A stretch of DNA of 64,000 bases from Diphasiastrum complanatum (Eukaryota; Streptophyta; Lycopodiopsida; Lycopodiales; Lycopodiaceae). Each line of letters opens with the position of its first letter. The first letter of the stretch is position 1. A program made the position numbers and the translations under genes. The notes below the pieces were generated by a model. That model saw only the letters and a program-made list of their open reading frames with translations. It was not told the DNA's origin and searched no databases. The stretch covers positions 4,024,500-4,088,499 of the forward strand of contig CM055103.1 of NCBI GenBank assembly GCA_029204225.1, given 5' to 3'. This document shows, in pieces, positions 1 to 11,865 of the stretch.

Positions 1-305
1 TTTCGTAAAATTGAACTATTAACAATGTTACAATCTATGGAGATAACATGTTCAAATTTTTTATGAAATCTTTGAAACATTTAAAAGAAAAGCTATGGTA
101 GGAATGTAGGCTTTCTATAACAAAGTCACAAAAAACTTCAGGTGGGCATTTAACACTTGGTAAGTACGACCAGCCAAAAGTAATATCATGAAAGCGTTCG
201 TCTACAATACCAAATAGTCTGAGTTAAATGAGAGTATAAAAGTGCTTCACATGAATAGCTTCAAACATTCTATTATGGTAACATAAATGTAAAAAAATTC
301 TCTCT
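1..305 (-). mobile_element. Truncated copy of a Penelope-like RT element
   Basis: This stretch resembles 10440-10745 over its whole length. Shared landmarks include 'atctttgaaacattta', 'gtcacaaaaaactt', 'caatatcat', and 'cacatg..tag..tcaaacat' followed by 'tattatggtaa'. The copy at 10 kb continues into reverse-transcriptase sequence on the minus strand, so this is the amino-terminal or 5' part of a second copy, cut by the window edge. No reading frame survives. Assignment rests only on similarity inside this window. Confidence 0.55.
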
Positions 306-324
306 GTATCGCTACTAGTAGTAA

Positions 325-600
325 GTTGGAGACGGTCGGTCGGTCGGTTGGCCGGTCGCTGAGGTGGTAACTTTCCTTCTTTCTGTCATTTTCTTCGTCC
401 TCTGCACATCGATTAGGATCTATAAAAGTTTAATTTTTTGACTGGTAAATCACCCTTTGTGCCACTGCTTTGTCCTTCCTTTCCTTTGAAATTTGAGAAC
501 TTTGTTTTTTTTTTCGTTCTCGAGCCAAGGACGACCGAGTTCGAATTATTAAGATTAAAATTATTGGAATTTGATGCTCAGCGTCAAATCTATTCAATAA
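325..600. other. Short unannotated interval with a GGTC repeat
   Basis: Contains a short GGTC tandem run near 335-356 and a T-rich stretch. I see no gene. A 65-codon frame at 438-635 has no recognisable features. Confidence 0.3.
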
Positions 601-1181
601 TGATCATCCTAATAAACCAGAAACAGAAGGCTTGAATTTCTGAACAGAGGATCGAAAAATTCAGGATCGAATTTTTTTAGAATTCTTCGATACCGGATCG
701 ACTCGAAAAATTCTATATTTTTTTGAGTCCGTGTATATTTTTGCGTCTTTGTACATTTTTCGATGCTTGTAAATTTCGATACTGTCAATCTAAAATCCAA
801 CCCAAAAACTTCGCGTTGATAGTTTGTCCACTTTGTACATGCATTAATGAGGTGGTTGTAATAAATGCAACAAAAGGTAGTTGTAGATAGTTTGTAGGAT
901 ATCAATCCTAAAATCTTCATTAGAAAACTTCTTTTGATTATTCGAGTTTTCTTTAATCAGAGTTACTACTCTCAACGACTGTAAGCTGAAGTTATCATTT
1001 CAAGCATTGTACTCACTATTTCATATTAATCAAAGTGCAAATTTTCAGTCCTATTATTGTATCGTTTCATTGTGTATTTGTCTAAATCATTCAATTTGAA
1101 TATTCCGTTGTTGTTTGTGGCGATTCCGATTCTACGCGCACCCGTTCGAGCTTTCGCTGACTAACCTGTTGATTTTCAGCA
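601..1181 (+). repeat. 5' LTR of the 0.6-3.7 kb Copia element
   Basis: Matches 3211-3712 with scattered substitutions and indels. Shared blocks include 'caggatcgaattttt', 'tcaacgactgtaagctgaag' and 'aatcaaagtgcaaattttca'. It ends in CA directly before the primer-binding site. The right LTR lacks about 80 bp present here near 850-940. The start is approximate. Confidence 0.8.
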
Positions 1182-1193
1182 TGGTATCAGAGC
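1182..1193 (+). promoter_or_regulatory. Primer-binding site (tRNA-iMet)
   Basis: TGGTATCAGAGC follows the LTR directly. It is the usual plant Copia primer-binding site, complementary to the 3' end of initiator methionine tRNA. Confidence 0.9.
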
Positions 1194-1323
1194 CGGTTGT
1201 TTAGTGATTTGTATTTCTATTGCGGATTATCAAGTCTTGTCTTTATCAAGACATCGTTCTAGCAAACGCACAACCAACAGTGTTCTGAGATCATTGTTTC
1301 TACTAACGACTCACTCAACCAGA

Positions 1324-2069
1324 ATGGATTCGTCTTCTAGTTCTTCTCTTATCGACAACCATCTTTGGAAATTCAAAATGAAGGTCATACTACTAGCCAA
1401 GGAACTTTGGAACATCGTTGATGGCACAAAAGTTAAACCTGAAGGTGATGCAGCCACTATCACCAAATGGAGACTGAAAGATAACACGACTTTTGCCATG
1501 ATTACTCTCAACATCAAAGACAATTAAATCAGTCACATAAGAGCTGTACAGACTGCCAAGGATGCACGGGACATCTTAGCAATACTCTATGATATCAGGG
1601 ACATCTCCTCCAAACTCCATTTGAGGAAAAAATTCTTCACCTTGAGAATGTCTAAAGCAGTAAGTGTTTCGAGCCACATCAACACTTTCCAAAATCTTAT
1701 GGAGCGGATGACTGCAACTGGATCAGTCATAGAAGATACTGATGTTGTCGTGACTCTATTATCGAGTCTTCCTGAGGCCTATGAGAATTGGGTCCTAGCA
1801 ATTTCGATCCAGGAGAATATCACCCTTTCAAGAGTGATTTCATTACTTCAACAAGAGGAGGCCAGAAGATCTGCAACCTCCTCGGGCACACGGTCGGATC
1901 CTGAAGCTCTATCTTCCAAAAATCAGACAAAATCAATTTTCGTTGGCTACTCCTCAGATCACAAGGCATACAAGCTCTACAATCTAGAAACAGAAAAATT
2001 ATTTACGAGCAGAGATGTCATTTTTGTTGAAGATCGATTTATCAACCACAAGGGAAAAGCTTGAGAAAT
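1324..2069 (+). pseudogene. Copia gag remnant fused to a post-integrase segment
   Basis: The frame opens with ATG at 1324 (MDSSSSSSLIDNHLWKFKMK), the start of a UBN2/retrotran-gag type capsid protein. It has an in-frame stop near 1525 and resumes through 'LMERMTATGSVIEDTDVVV' and 'LLSSLPEAYENWV', typical gag motifs. From about 1927 it reads 'FVGYSSDHKAYKLYN' and 'TSRDVIFVED'. In intact elements that segment lies after integrase, so zinc knuckle, protease and integrase have been deleted (roughly 2 kb in a normal element). Non-functional. Confidence 0.85.
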
Positions 2070-2199
2070 TTTCGATACAGGTATCGAAGAAATTTTTGAT
2101 CCATGTATCGAAAAAGACTCCAAGATCGAAAATCAAGAAATTGATACAAACTCGAAAAATGAGCCTGAAGAGCAGGGGGTCAAGACTCAACCAAGAAGA

Positions 2200-3210
2200 T
2201 TGAATCGACCAAGACAACCTCCATCTAGATTTATGGACGATGCAGCCTGCTACTTCGTGCAGGAATCAAATACAGTCTCGAAGGTGATGTCTACACCTGA
2301 TGCTGATCAATGGAAAGCAGCGACGGACACAGAATTTGATTCTCTAATAGAGAATCAAACGTGGATAGTCATTGAGCTGCCAAAGGGAAGAAATCTGATC
2401 CCATGCAAGTGGATATTCAAGGCGAAGTATGATGCTGAAGGAAGGCTGAATTGATACAAAGTCAGGCTGGTCGCTAAAGGCTATTCCCAAATTCCAGATA
2501 TGGATTATTTTGAGACCTTGAGCCCAGTCGTCAGATATGTTTTGATCCGATTATTATTTTCTTTTGCAGCCGCAGCAGATCTCGAAGTCCATCGAATGGA
2601 TGTTCAGACCGCTTTTTTCAATGAGACCATTGAAGAGAAAAATTTTATATCACTGCCAAAATGATACGAGCTGAGGGGTAAGCAACACCTTGTGTGCAAA
2701 ATTCACAAGGCACTTGATGGGCTAAAACAGTCACTAAAGGCTTGGTTCCAGAAAATCAATACATTTCTCATTGAAAATGACTTCATTCCAAACTCAGCAG
2801 ACTTGAATGTCTACTTCAAGTCTATATCGAATTTTTTCATCATCATCACTCTCTATGTAGATGATACATTATTATTCAGTAACGATCTGAATTTGATGAA
2901 GGAAACGAAATGCATGCTGACCAAAAAGTACAAAATAACTGATATGGGTCCAGTTCACTATTGTCTCAGAATCGAAATTTTTCGAATTCGATCCAGTAGA
3001 CTGATTTTCATCACCCAGCAAAGATATCTCACAAACATATTGGAAAAATTTGGAATGGCCAACTGCAAACCAAGTTTCTTTCCACTCGACCCTGGACTGA
3101 AGTTGTCAAATGAACAATCTCCTCAAACTGAGGCAAAAAAGGAGGAGATGAAGCGATACCCATTTCACTCCATTATTGGCTCACTGATGTATGCAATGAT
3201 CTGCAAATAA
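2200..3210 (+). pseudogene. Copia reverse transcriptase remnant
   Basis: Starts in the linker before RT ('RPRQPPSRFMDDAACY'), then 'DADQWKAATDTEFDSLIENQ', 'LIPCKWIFKAKYD', 'VRLVAKGYSQIPDMDYFET', 'HRMDVQTAFFN' and the catalytic 'LYVDDTLLFS' box near 2855-2880. It continues to 'YPFHSIIGSLMYA' and then meets the 3' LTR, so RNase H is absent. Stops occur at about 2452 and 2662. The YVDD box itself is intact although the gene is dead. Confidence 0.9.
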
Positions 3211-3712
3211 TGAGCATCTTGAAAAACCAAAAACAGAAGGCTCGAATTTCTAAACAAATTATCAAAAAATTCAGGATCGAATTTTTCTAGAATTCTTCAA
3301 TATCGGATCGACTCAAAAAATTCTATATTTTCTGAGTCAGTATATATTTTTGAGTCATTGTACATTTTTTCAATACTTGTAAATTTCGATACTGTCGGGT
3401 CTAAAATTGGACCCAACAACTTCGCATTGATAGTTTACCCACTTTGTACATGCATTAACTGTAATGAGGCTTTCGAGTTTTCTATAACCAGAGTTATTAC
3501 TCTCAACGACTGTAAGCTGAAGTTATCACTTCAAACATTGTACTCATTGTTTGATATTAATCAAAGTGCAAATTTTCAGTCCTACTACCGTATCGTTTCA
3601 TTGTGCATTTGCCTAAATCATTCAATTTGAATATTCTGCTATTTTTTGTGGCACTTTCGATCCTACACGCACCTGTTCGAACTTCCGCTGACTAACCTAT
3701 CGATTTTCGACA
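3211..3712 (+). repeat. 3' LTR of the 0.6-3.7 kb Copia element
   Basis: Direct repeat of 601-1181, with TG at 3211 and CA at 3711-3712. It begins immediately after the truncated RT frame. Confidence 0.8.
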
Positions 3713-4700
3713 GAAATTGCCAGTCCTTTTACTTGTATTTTGGAAGTACTTATCTTGGAGGGTAGAGAAGCTGGGTCTTTTCAGAAGGCATTCTATCTCA
3801 TGGATATTTTCAACATTTACCAAGTGTGCTAAAAGTTTGACAGATGAGTCTTTTGCGAATTCGATGGAAGCATCAATCATGTATTGTCGGATAAAGAGAA
3901 AGGTCAGGTGTGCTTTCATGACATCTCTAGTAGGCTTATGTAGCTCATGCAAGACGGCCATTTTGCAGGCTTGTATTTCTTTTTCAGTCAGATTTATCGT
4001 CATGATCCAAAGATCAATGAGTATGAGAGTGAGGAAATTGACCTATGGAAGACTCCAGAGTTTATAGGACGTGAGAGCAGATTTGAACTCAATGATTCTA
4101 ATAGAAACGAAAGGGATTTGACAACTTTTAGATTGACAGAACTCATAGGTGGACTGGTCAGCACTGTCGCAGATATCTTCAAAGAATTGAAAACAGTCTA
4201 GGATCTCACAACTCAAACACAACTCTGTTGTGTGAAATGATGTGGCTATGACCTCAAAAACTTGTCTAGAACAATCTATCTTTGATTAACATACTCAGAA
4301 ATGGATTTTGAATCAAACAAGCCATTTTCTAGATCAAATCAAAAGTGGCCACACAAGTTTAGGTGACTTATCCAGCCTACTTCAAGTGTTTACAACTCTT
4401 TCTAGGTTCAGCAAAATGATTTGAAACTAATTGTAATGGAAAATAGACTTTTCTTCCAACAAGCTATATTGTCAATATCTTTGGATGAAGCATAAGGGAG
4501 AACAAAAGGACTGAAATGGGCTGGATTTCGCACGTGTGAACAGTCTGAAATCCGTACAGCCTCTGTTTAGATCTGATCATTACATTAATGACTTCTATAG
4601 TTCACAAGATCCTCAAAAACTGATAGAAAATTGTGAAATCCTGCTTCCTAGATTGAATTGTCTTAGAATTTCTCATGCACAAACTAATTATAACATTAAA
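3713..4700. other. No recognisable gene; 103-codon minus-strand frame
   Basis: A minus-strand frame of 103 codons (3692-4003) has a helical, protein-like composition ('LTEKEIQACKMAVLHELHK') but matches nothing I recognise and has no visible gene context. The remainder is AT-rich with no supported feature. It may be part of the retroelement whose minus-strand LTR begins at 4724. Confidence 0.25.
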
Positions 4701-4710
4701 GGCTTAGTAT

Positions 4711-5500
4711 GGCTCTGATACAATGTGAAAAAACTAGCAAGTACACACGTGCGATAAAATCACAAATATGTTAATGACCTTCCCTAAGCTTTGTGATAGC
4801 ACATAGATCTCATTTAGAGTTGAATTCAGAATCTAACACTAGAATCCAAGACTAGTTTTCAATCTATAATGCAAATAATCAAAAGCAATTAGATTTCACA
4901 TGTGTGAGAAAGTACAATGAAACTTTATTACATGAGAAAAAGTCTCCTCGAGTTAGAGAGAGAACCACAATACAAGCTTACAAGTACAAAGTCCAAATTG
5001 ACATGAATTTGTTACAAAGCTTGATTCATCATTAAGAATAGTGAGGATTCTTACTTACATATATAGGAAATGATACTAGCTCGTGGTAGTATTAGCATGC
5101 AACTACTTTTCTCCACATCTAAAAGTGTAATCTACCAAAAATACTGATACATCTCACTTTTTATGCATGTTTATCCACCTATTTCTATCTACTTTCTACA
5201 TGTGGCAATTTCTACAATAGTACAAATTCACTTGCACGTGTCCATAACAACTCTTGCATGCCTTGCATGTCACTTTGGACAATTAGAACTTTATGCATTT
5301 ATGGTACCTCGAGTTTCTACTAGCCCAAATTTGGCCATTTCGTGATGTAAATCTACATGCATGTCACTTATGACAACTAGACTTTAAAGCATGTGATGTA
5401 GCTCGAGTTTCTACAAGGATAATTTTGATATTCACAAGTTGTAACACTACATGCAAAATGAAAATCTTCATCAATCCCAAAAGTCAAGTTGGATGGCAAG
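4711..5500 (-). mobile_element. Minus-strand Copia LTR with adjacent PBS
   Basis: Positions 4711-4723 read, on the minus strand, TTGTATCAGAGCC, one base from the standard iMet primer-binding site. They are followed on the plus strand by TGTGAAAAAAC, the inverted LTR terminus. The LTR extends rightwards; I cannot fix its far end because no second copy lies in the window. It contains G-box-like ACACACGTGCG near 4742 and CACATGTGTGAG near 4898. Confidence 0.55.
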
Positions 5501-6200
5501 TTTGATTTTCAACATACATTACCATGATACGTAAATCATTTAGTATTCCAATACTACACAATCACTACAAGATGTGTATGTCATTTGAAAAGACATGTTA
5601 AATTGGTTGAAGAGACTGATATAGCATAAAGTGTATGATAGGTTGTCGTCTACACATCAGTAAATCTTATGAACATAGCCTCAAAGCAAGCATGTTTTAG
5701 AGTTATGAAAATGATTATAAGCTTCCAACACTCCATTGCTAGATCAGATATAGGCAAATCAAAATTTTTCTTCATAAAAAAGTTGTATGAGCCCGTTGTC
5801 CATCGTTGTGGACAGCAACCATCATCATAAGTTTAAAATATCATTGTTGTTCATCATGACTGTAAGCTATCAATGAGAAAATGTGCTTATGATAGCATCA
5901 CTACCTAGTAGGCAAACAAGATAAAACTAGAATCAACCAAAACTTATTGCGGTCCATCGTTGCTAGGAAAGCATACAAAACCATTATCTATAGTGAAAAA
6001 GGTATATATCTGTCCATCGCTGTCCATGAGCCACATTGACAGTTTATTTGGTAAAAAAAAAAGTGATGGGTGGTTCATCACTGGTTAGTGATCCATCCTC
6101 ATCATTTCTTAACATATTTTATACTTATTGTGAGGAGCAAAGTACAAGCATATCATAGAAAACATTAGAGAAGCATTCATCCAATTGCTTAAAGAAAAAA
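5500..6200. other. No gene; scattered GTCCATCG motifs
   Basis: The motif GTCCATCG(T/C)TG recurs (near 5799, 5952 and 6010) with looser variants at about 5846 and 6070. This suggests an old degenerate repeat. No coding potential was seen. Confidence 0.3.
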
Positions 6201-6212
6201 AAAAGTGATAGT

Positions 6213-8594
6213 TGTGAAAGATTTCAGATCAATTAAGATCCAAATCAACAAAATGGTCTTGGGTTAGAAAGACAACAACTCACCAATCTTGCCAATGTAA
6301 AAAACCAACATCTACACTAAGAATAAGATGCAAACTCTAATAGATCTTAATCAAATATGAATCAAAACATAAAATAAAGTTGCTATCTGTACAAAAATAG
6401 TAAGCTACTGTATTTCACACGTGTGATCTGAAAATAGCATTTAATGAACATTCTACACACAAGATATCACAAGTATAGTGTACCAATGGATAGTAGAACC
6501 CAAGAGAATCATGTATAAGCATGAATTAGATAAGAGAAAGAGAAAAGACTCATCTTCCCACGAGTTACATCCTGTTATAACATGTCCAAATCTAAATTCA
6601 AACTTTGGTTTCCCTACATTATTAAAAATCTAGCATTAATGAGGACTAGATTCTAATTCAAACTTGAATTTTCTAAAACTCGTGTTCTATAGTTTTCCAC
6701 ATTTTCTAAAAGTGTTTATTCAAATGCTTTTAGACGCTCTTTGGTAGATAGATCCAACAAAATCTACTAAAATCATCAATGAAAGTTACATACATCTTAG
6801 CTCATTGTAGTAATTCCATGAATATCTGAATGTACGACTTCAAAAGGCTTTGTAGATCTAGTATAAGGTAGTCTATGTGACTTTGACAAAGCACAAGACT
6901 CACAAACATGATTGATACTTTTTAAAGAGCTTGGAAGACCAATCACAACCTGCTTTCTAGCCATTACCTCCAATGAGGTGTCCTATCCTTTTATGCCAAA
7001 CCTCTTGAACATGTATTTGCTCTCTTGTAACACATCCAACTTGGTTAGCAATAACACAAGCATCAAGTTTGAACAACTTCCCTTGTCTTTTACCTTTTCC
7101 AATCAAGACATCCTTCCTTTTGATCAAACAAGCATCTCTATCAAACTCCACCTTGAGGCCCTTACTTAGCATTTGACTCACACTAAGCAAATTCTTGGTG
7201 ATAGATGGAATAAACAAGACATCCTCCAAATGAACATTCCTATTTGTAGAGAGAGAAATAGGAATTGTGCCAATCCCTTTGATTGCACACTCACCATCAT
7301 TGGTCGTGTAAATCACCCTCTTGTCATCTCCATATGCCAACAAAGAAATAAAGTACTCTTTGTGATAGGTCATGTGTGAACTTGCTCCACTATCAATTCA
7401 CCATGGATCTAGATCTCCATCATAAGCAAGCATACATGAAGACATCACAAAAGCATCATCGTTTGCATTTTGAACATCCAAACCATCCTCATCAAGAGTA
7501 ATATTACCTTGCCTGTCTACTTGATTTCTCTTCTTTTTGTAACACTCACTTGCAAAGTGTCCTTTGATGCCACAATAAAAGCACTTGAGCTTTGATCTAT
7601 CTTTCTTTTTTTCCATTTGAAGAAGTCTCCCCTTGATCTTGCTCTTTAGACCACTTGCTTTGCTTTTGCCCTTGAATTTGCCCTTGATGAACATAGTCTC
7701 CTCTCCATCTTGAGATGTTGATAAAAATCCACCTCTTGCTTGAAGCCTATATTCTTCATTGATGAAGATCTCTTGAAGATCCATCAAACTTGGCAAAGTC
7801 TTTTGAATAGAAAGACTTTGAACAATGTTCGCATGAGCATCCAACAATCCATTAAGAATAACAAGAAACTCGATTTTGGTGTAGAATCCAATCTAGCATG
7901 CTCTAGCATTGATATCTTCTCCAAATTATTGATAGATGTGATTGCTTCCTTCATAACCTGAAACACAAACTATGATACCATGTGAAATATTTCAGATCAA
8001 TTAAGATCAAATCCACAAAATGATCTTGGGTTAGAAAGACAACAACTCACCAATCTTGCCAATGTAGAAAAACCAACATCTACACTAAGAATGAAATGCA
8101 AACTTTAATAGATCTTGACCAAATATGAATCAAAACATAAAATAAAGTTGATGTCCGTACAAAAATAGTAAGCTACTATATTCCACACATGTGGATCTGA
8201 AAAGCATTTAATGAACATTCTACACACAAAATTATAAGATATCACAAGTATAGTACACCAATGGATAGTAGAACCCAAGAGAATCATGTATAAACATGAA
8301 TGAGATAAGAGAGAGAGAAAAGAATCCTCTTCCCATGAGTTAAATCCAAATTCAAACTTCGATTTTTTTACATAATGAAAAACCTAGGATTAATGAGGAT
8401 TAGATTCTAATTCAAACTTGAATCTCTAAAACTCGTATTCTATAGTTTCCCACACTTTCCAAATATGTTTATTCAAATGCTTTTAGACTAATATAACTTT
8501 TAAAAATAAAACTCTAAGTCTTATAAGAAATTGGCCTCAATTGCCATATAAACAAATACAGCAAATTCGATTAAACTAATTGAAATCTTTCACA
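6213..8594 (-). mobile_element. Internally deleted Copia element, minus strand
   Basis: Belongs to the same lineage as the elements at 43.8-49.2 and 56.9-60.1 kb. The right LTR (7981-8594) is complete and preceded at 7970-7980 by the inverted primer-binding site. The left LTR (6213-6735) is cut short at its U3 start, where it joins directly to integrase sequence. The flanks ATAGT (6208-6212) and ATAGC (8595-8599) look like a 5-bp target duplication with one change. Inside, reading minus strand, only the late gag, protease and early integrase remain. Confidence 0.85.
6736..7960 (-). pseudogene. Copia gag-protease-integrase remnant
   Basis: In minus-strand order: a 5'-leader piece (about 7960-7860), late gag ('QKTLPSLMDLQEIFINEEYR'), zinc knuckle CFYCGIKGHFASEC (near 7540-7590), the protease region ending at DPW, a break near 7398, then 'MTYHKEYFISLLAYGDDKR' and pre-integrase 'LFIPSITKNLLSVSQML', ending in early integrase. 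The first half of gag is deleted: leader is joined directly to late gag. Everything after the integrase beginning is also gone. Confidence 0.85.
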
Positions 8595-8992
8595 ATAGCC
8601 TTGCAAAGGAATAGATAAATCTCTTACCATATGATAGATTACGAAGGATGAAAGTACATTCACCGAAGGAGAGAGATAATGAACTTTTGTTCACAAGATG
8701 TTGTGAGGAACACTAGTTGAGACTACTTAATATATAGTGTTGTGCAGTGAGGCTTCCAAGAAGGTAACATTTTGCCTTGCAAGGGAGGTAACAACTCATT
8801 TCTCTCCATTTAGGCTAAGTTTAAACCCATTGTAGAGCTTATTTCAAAAATAGAGGTGAAAAAATTTAAAAAAAAAATATAGTGCAAGTTTTAGAGGGGT
8901 ATTGATTTAGGACCTTTAGTTCTGACAAGATGGTAAGTTTGTTGTTGTCCAATGGTGTAGTAGCATAGCACGATATTTTTAAACGAAAAAGC

Positions 8993-8996
<4 letters not shown>

Positions 8997-9070
<74 letters not shown>
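8997..9070. repeat. (GA)n microsatellite
   Basis: About 74 bases of uninterrupted GA dinucleotides. Confidence 0.97.
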
Positions 9071-9072
<2 letters not shown>

Positions 9073-9166
9073 CCACCAACTGACATGCAATTAGTAAATC
9101 CCTCAGGGGGCAGCTAACTCCACCCTAAGGGTAAGCTAATTTTCCACCATGATATAGTCAATATTG

Positions 9167-9284
9167 TTAGGCCGCCACCTAGATCGGTTGTTATCGCCCG
9201 TCAACGACATACTGAATTTCCAAATCATCGATCGTCACCTAGATCGGCCACCATTGCCCGTCAACGATGGGCACTCACAACTAG
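9167..9284 (+). mobile_element. Candidate Helitron 3' terminus
   Basis: Contains two copies of a roughly 36-bp unit ('cacctagatcgg' ... 'cccgtcaacga'). The second forms a hairpin at 9256-9272 (GCCCGTC, loop AAC, GATGGGC, one G-T pair). Eight bases later comes CTAG at 9281-9284, followed by T. A short hairpin shortly before CTRR, with insertion beside T, is the known Helitron 3' signature. A related terminus with the same hairpin and CTAG-T ending lies at 50912-50994. The 5' end is not identified. Confidence 0.5.
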
Positions 9285-9289
9285 TTTAT

Positions 9290-10745
9290 TAATAAAGCAT
9301 ATGTTATCAATATATCTAAAAGAATGCTTGAAATCATTCATAAGAGTCCTATTCCCAGCAAGTCTTTTAATAAACTGTAACTCAAAGTAAGATAAGTACC
9401 AATTGCACCACATAGGCGAACAAGAGAATCCCATCAGTATACCTCGAATCTGTCACCATATACGATTTCCAAGTCTATGTAGTTATTTATTAGCAAGGAA
9501 TTTTGTAAGCATACAATATCCCTATCTATAGTACTCCAAATCATCGAAAAGCTTATTTGACCATGGCCATTTGAAATCATTGGGCTTAGGCACCCACTTA
9601 TACCTAAGAAACGTGCCTTTAGTAAGTTTGAAGATTGAATGAATCAGTTTATTCATGATAGTTTTTAAAACATCAGGTCCATCAAGAGGTATATTTTGAT
9701 AGCATTTTGAGATATCTATAGCCCACATACTATATATATGTATAGGTATATTCAGGTAAAGTCTATTCATGAATCACATTGCCAAAATTAAGTTGTATCT
9801 ACATTTAGGATACTCTTGTACATTTTTGCCTTAAGACCTGCTCCTTCCATGAGTAATGGATGCAACATACCAGAGCTCCAGTTAGGAATCTAGTGAGTAT
9901 GAAAAAGTAGGACTCATGAGCATTAGTGATCCATCTTAAAAAAATGTTTGTGAGCTTTAAAAGTGCATAAGAGATAAGAAAGGTACTCCGAACCACTAAA
10001 TTTTTTAGGTATTAGATGGTTTAGTCTAGTGGTTATATACTCCAAGGAATTTGATACAAAGTTGGATGTACTATCAAGGAACGACGTGAAGTCAAGACTA
10101 GCATGTCTTTCAATGACAAGTTTTCTTTCAAAGTATATACACATAAGACAAGAATTGTTTAGTGCCTTATCTACACCATTTACATACAAGTGTTTGGTAA
10201 TCCACTTTCATTCATTATTGGCATTGTTTTTTTTATGGAAGAAGATACAGTCCTACCATGAATCCATTTTTTGCTTTCCAAAAAGTCTAGGGTTGCATTT
10301 CTACAAAAATTCACATGTTTGTTAACAACATCCTCTTCTAGCAATTCATACGCAAGAATAAGTTTAAACCAACCATCATATCAATGTTTTGTAAGACAAT
10401 ATGATTCAAACCTTTTCCAAAGATTGTCGCAAAAATTTACTTTTGACTATAGTGCAATCCATAGACATAACATGATTAAATTTCTTGGAAACAAAATCTT
10501 TGAAACATTTAGAAGTAGAGCAACAAGACATTGGAAGATTGTCAATTTCAAAGTTACAAAAAACTTCGAACGAAAAATATCAATCGTGCTTGACATTAGA
10601 TGTGCATGACCAAGCGAAAACAATATCATCAAATGGCTTATGAATGGAACCAAAAAGTTGTAATAGAATGCGAGCATAAAATTGTTTCACATGGATAGTC
10701 TCAAACATCCCATTATGGTAAAATAAATGCAAATTTTTTTTTCTT
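9290..10745 (-). pseudogene. Decayed Penelope-like reverse transcriptase
   Basis: Minus-strand translation in shifting frames shows reverse-transcriptase blocks in the right order. These are an upstream region ending 'LLCTFKAHKHFFK' (about 9960), motif A 'DISKCYQNIPLDGPD' (about 9675-9720), motif B 'GILMGFSCSP' (about 9411-9440) and motif C 'FRYIDN' (9303-9320). The RYIDD-like box and the GxxMGxxxSP motif recall Penelope-like enzymes rather than LTR elements. The second catalytic aspartate is changed to asparagine, and frameshifts and stops are frequent. The 5' part recurs at 1-305. No GIY-YIG endonuclease was seen. The class is an inference from motifs only. Confidence 0.6.
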
Positions 10746-11295
10746 ATCATTGTATGTGCTCTGAAGTCAATCCGTCGCATTTATCACAATTTTTCTTCTG
10801 TTCGAAACTTCATTATCCTGCAATCCAATCAATCCCTGTAAAAATTCAGCTTTTTAATTGGTAGTTTGTTCTTGAAACTTGGGATTGTCACTAGAAACTA
10901 CTTACAAGTATTGCAATGTCTAAAATGCTTTTAGTTTTGATTATGTAGCATGGGCTAGAATGTCTTAGCTCTTCTCAAATATGCATAAGACAACTTTTGA
11001 AAGTTAACAAGATGGCATTATACATACATGTACAACATATATTTGTTTATCATGAATTCATAATCTAAAATGTTAAGTAAATTTAAAGAGAAATCAAATT
11101 CAAATAGCAAACCATTAACTCATAACAAAACAACACATAGTAAAATTCTCGTGATGGTTTATAAGTCAACTAAATTTTCAACCTTTGTTAGTTGTCCAGT
11201 GTTCATTGCTTGACTGTCTCTTTATATGCCAAATTTCATTAGATTTGAAGCAAGGGTTGTAAGTAGCTCCTTTTGATTTGTTTATAAAATTTTGT

Positions 11296-11410
11296 CATTT
11301 TCATTTAGGAGCCCAACGGGGTTGGCTCAGTTGGTTAGCTTGACATCCAAAGTTTCTTTGGTCTCATGTTTGGCCTCCCCTTGGAAACCAAGAAGCATTT
11401 TCATTTAGGA
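11296..11410 (+). mobile_element. Very short tRNA-derived SINE with perfect TSD
   Basis: An 85-bp insert (11311-11395) is flanked by a perfect 15-bp direct repeat, CATTTTCATTTAGGA, at 11296-11310 and 11396-11410. The insert begins with 'ggggttggctcagttggtta', a textbook RNA polymerase III A box of plant tRNA-derived SINEs. A weaker B-box-like stretch lies near 11361-11378. The insert is little longer than a tRNA and has no clear body or poly(A), so it may be a truncated SINE or a retroposed tRNA-like RNA. Confidence 0.75.
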
Positions 11411-11865
11411 TTTAAGTCAACTTTAGCTTGCATACTAATGAATCACATCAAATTTTGTCCAAAGTACCTTACTAAAGGCACAGATAAGGTAGATGGCCAA
11501 TATATGGACTATAGATGTTTTTTTTAATCTAATGGTCCATTTGATCAAGTTAAGCCAATTCGTATAATGGTCACAAATTAAGTCATTTCACATGGAATTT
11601 GTAGTTGGCCAAACGAGTTCAAAATGAAGTCGAGTTTGATCCTACAAGTTTATAACGAGTATGTGAGTCAATGTCAGGAGGTGTTTTGTTGTATGGCATG
11701 TCCCATATTGAAATGTAGGGTGGGCCTCCTCGGTATTGATCTAACGCCACAAAATTAGTATCTTGAGACAACTTTGATCTGATAACATGTGGTTATGACA
11801 CCATGGTTTGGGTCCATAGAGGATCAGTTAGGTATCTATATATACTAAAACTAATTCAGTTTTTG

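Larger units (their letters stand above)
601..3712 (+). mobile_element. Internally deleted Ty1/copia retrotransposon
   Basis: Two direct repeats (about 601-1181 and 3211-3712) flank a Copia-type internal region, and the left repeat is followed at once by a tRNA-iMet primer-binding site. The internal region has gag, then jumps to the linker before reverse transcriptase, then RT, and ends before RNase H. Protease and integrase are missing. Several stop codons interrupt the frames, and the left LTR carries about 80 extra bases near 850-940. No convincing target duplication is visible. It is an old, dead copy. Confidence 0.88.

Noticed and set aside
596-605. Target-site duplication for the first Copia element
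   Set aside because: The flanks AATAA and GAAAT do not match, so no duplication is claimed.
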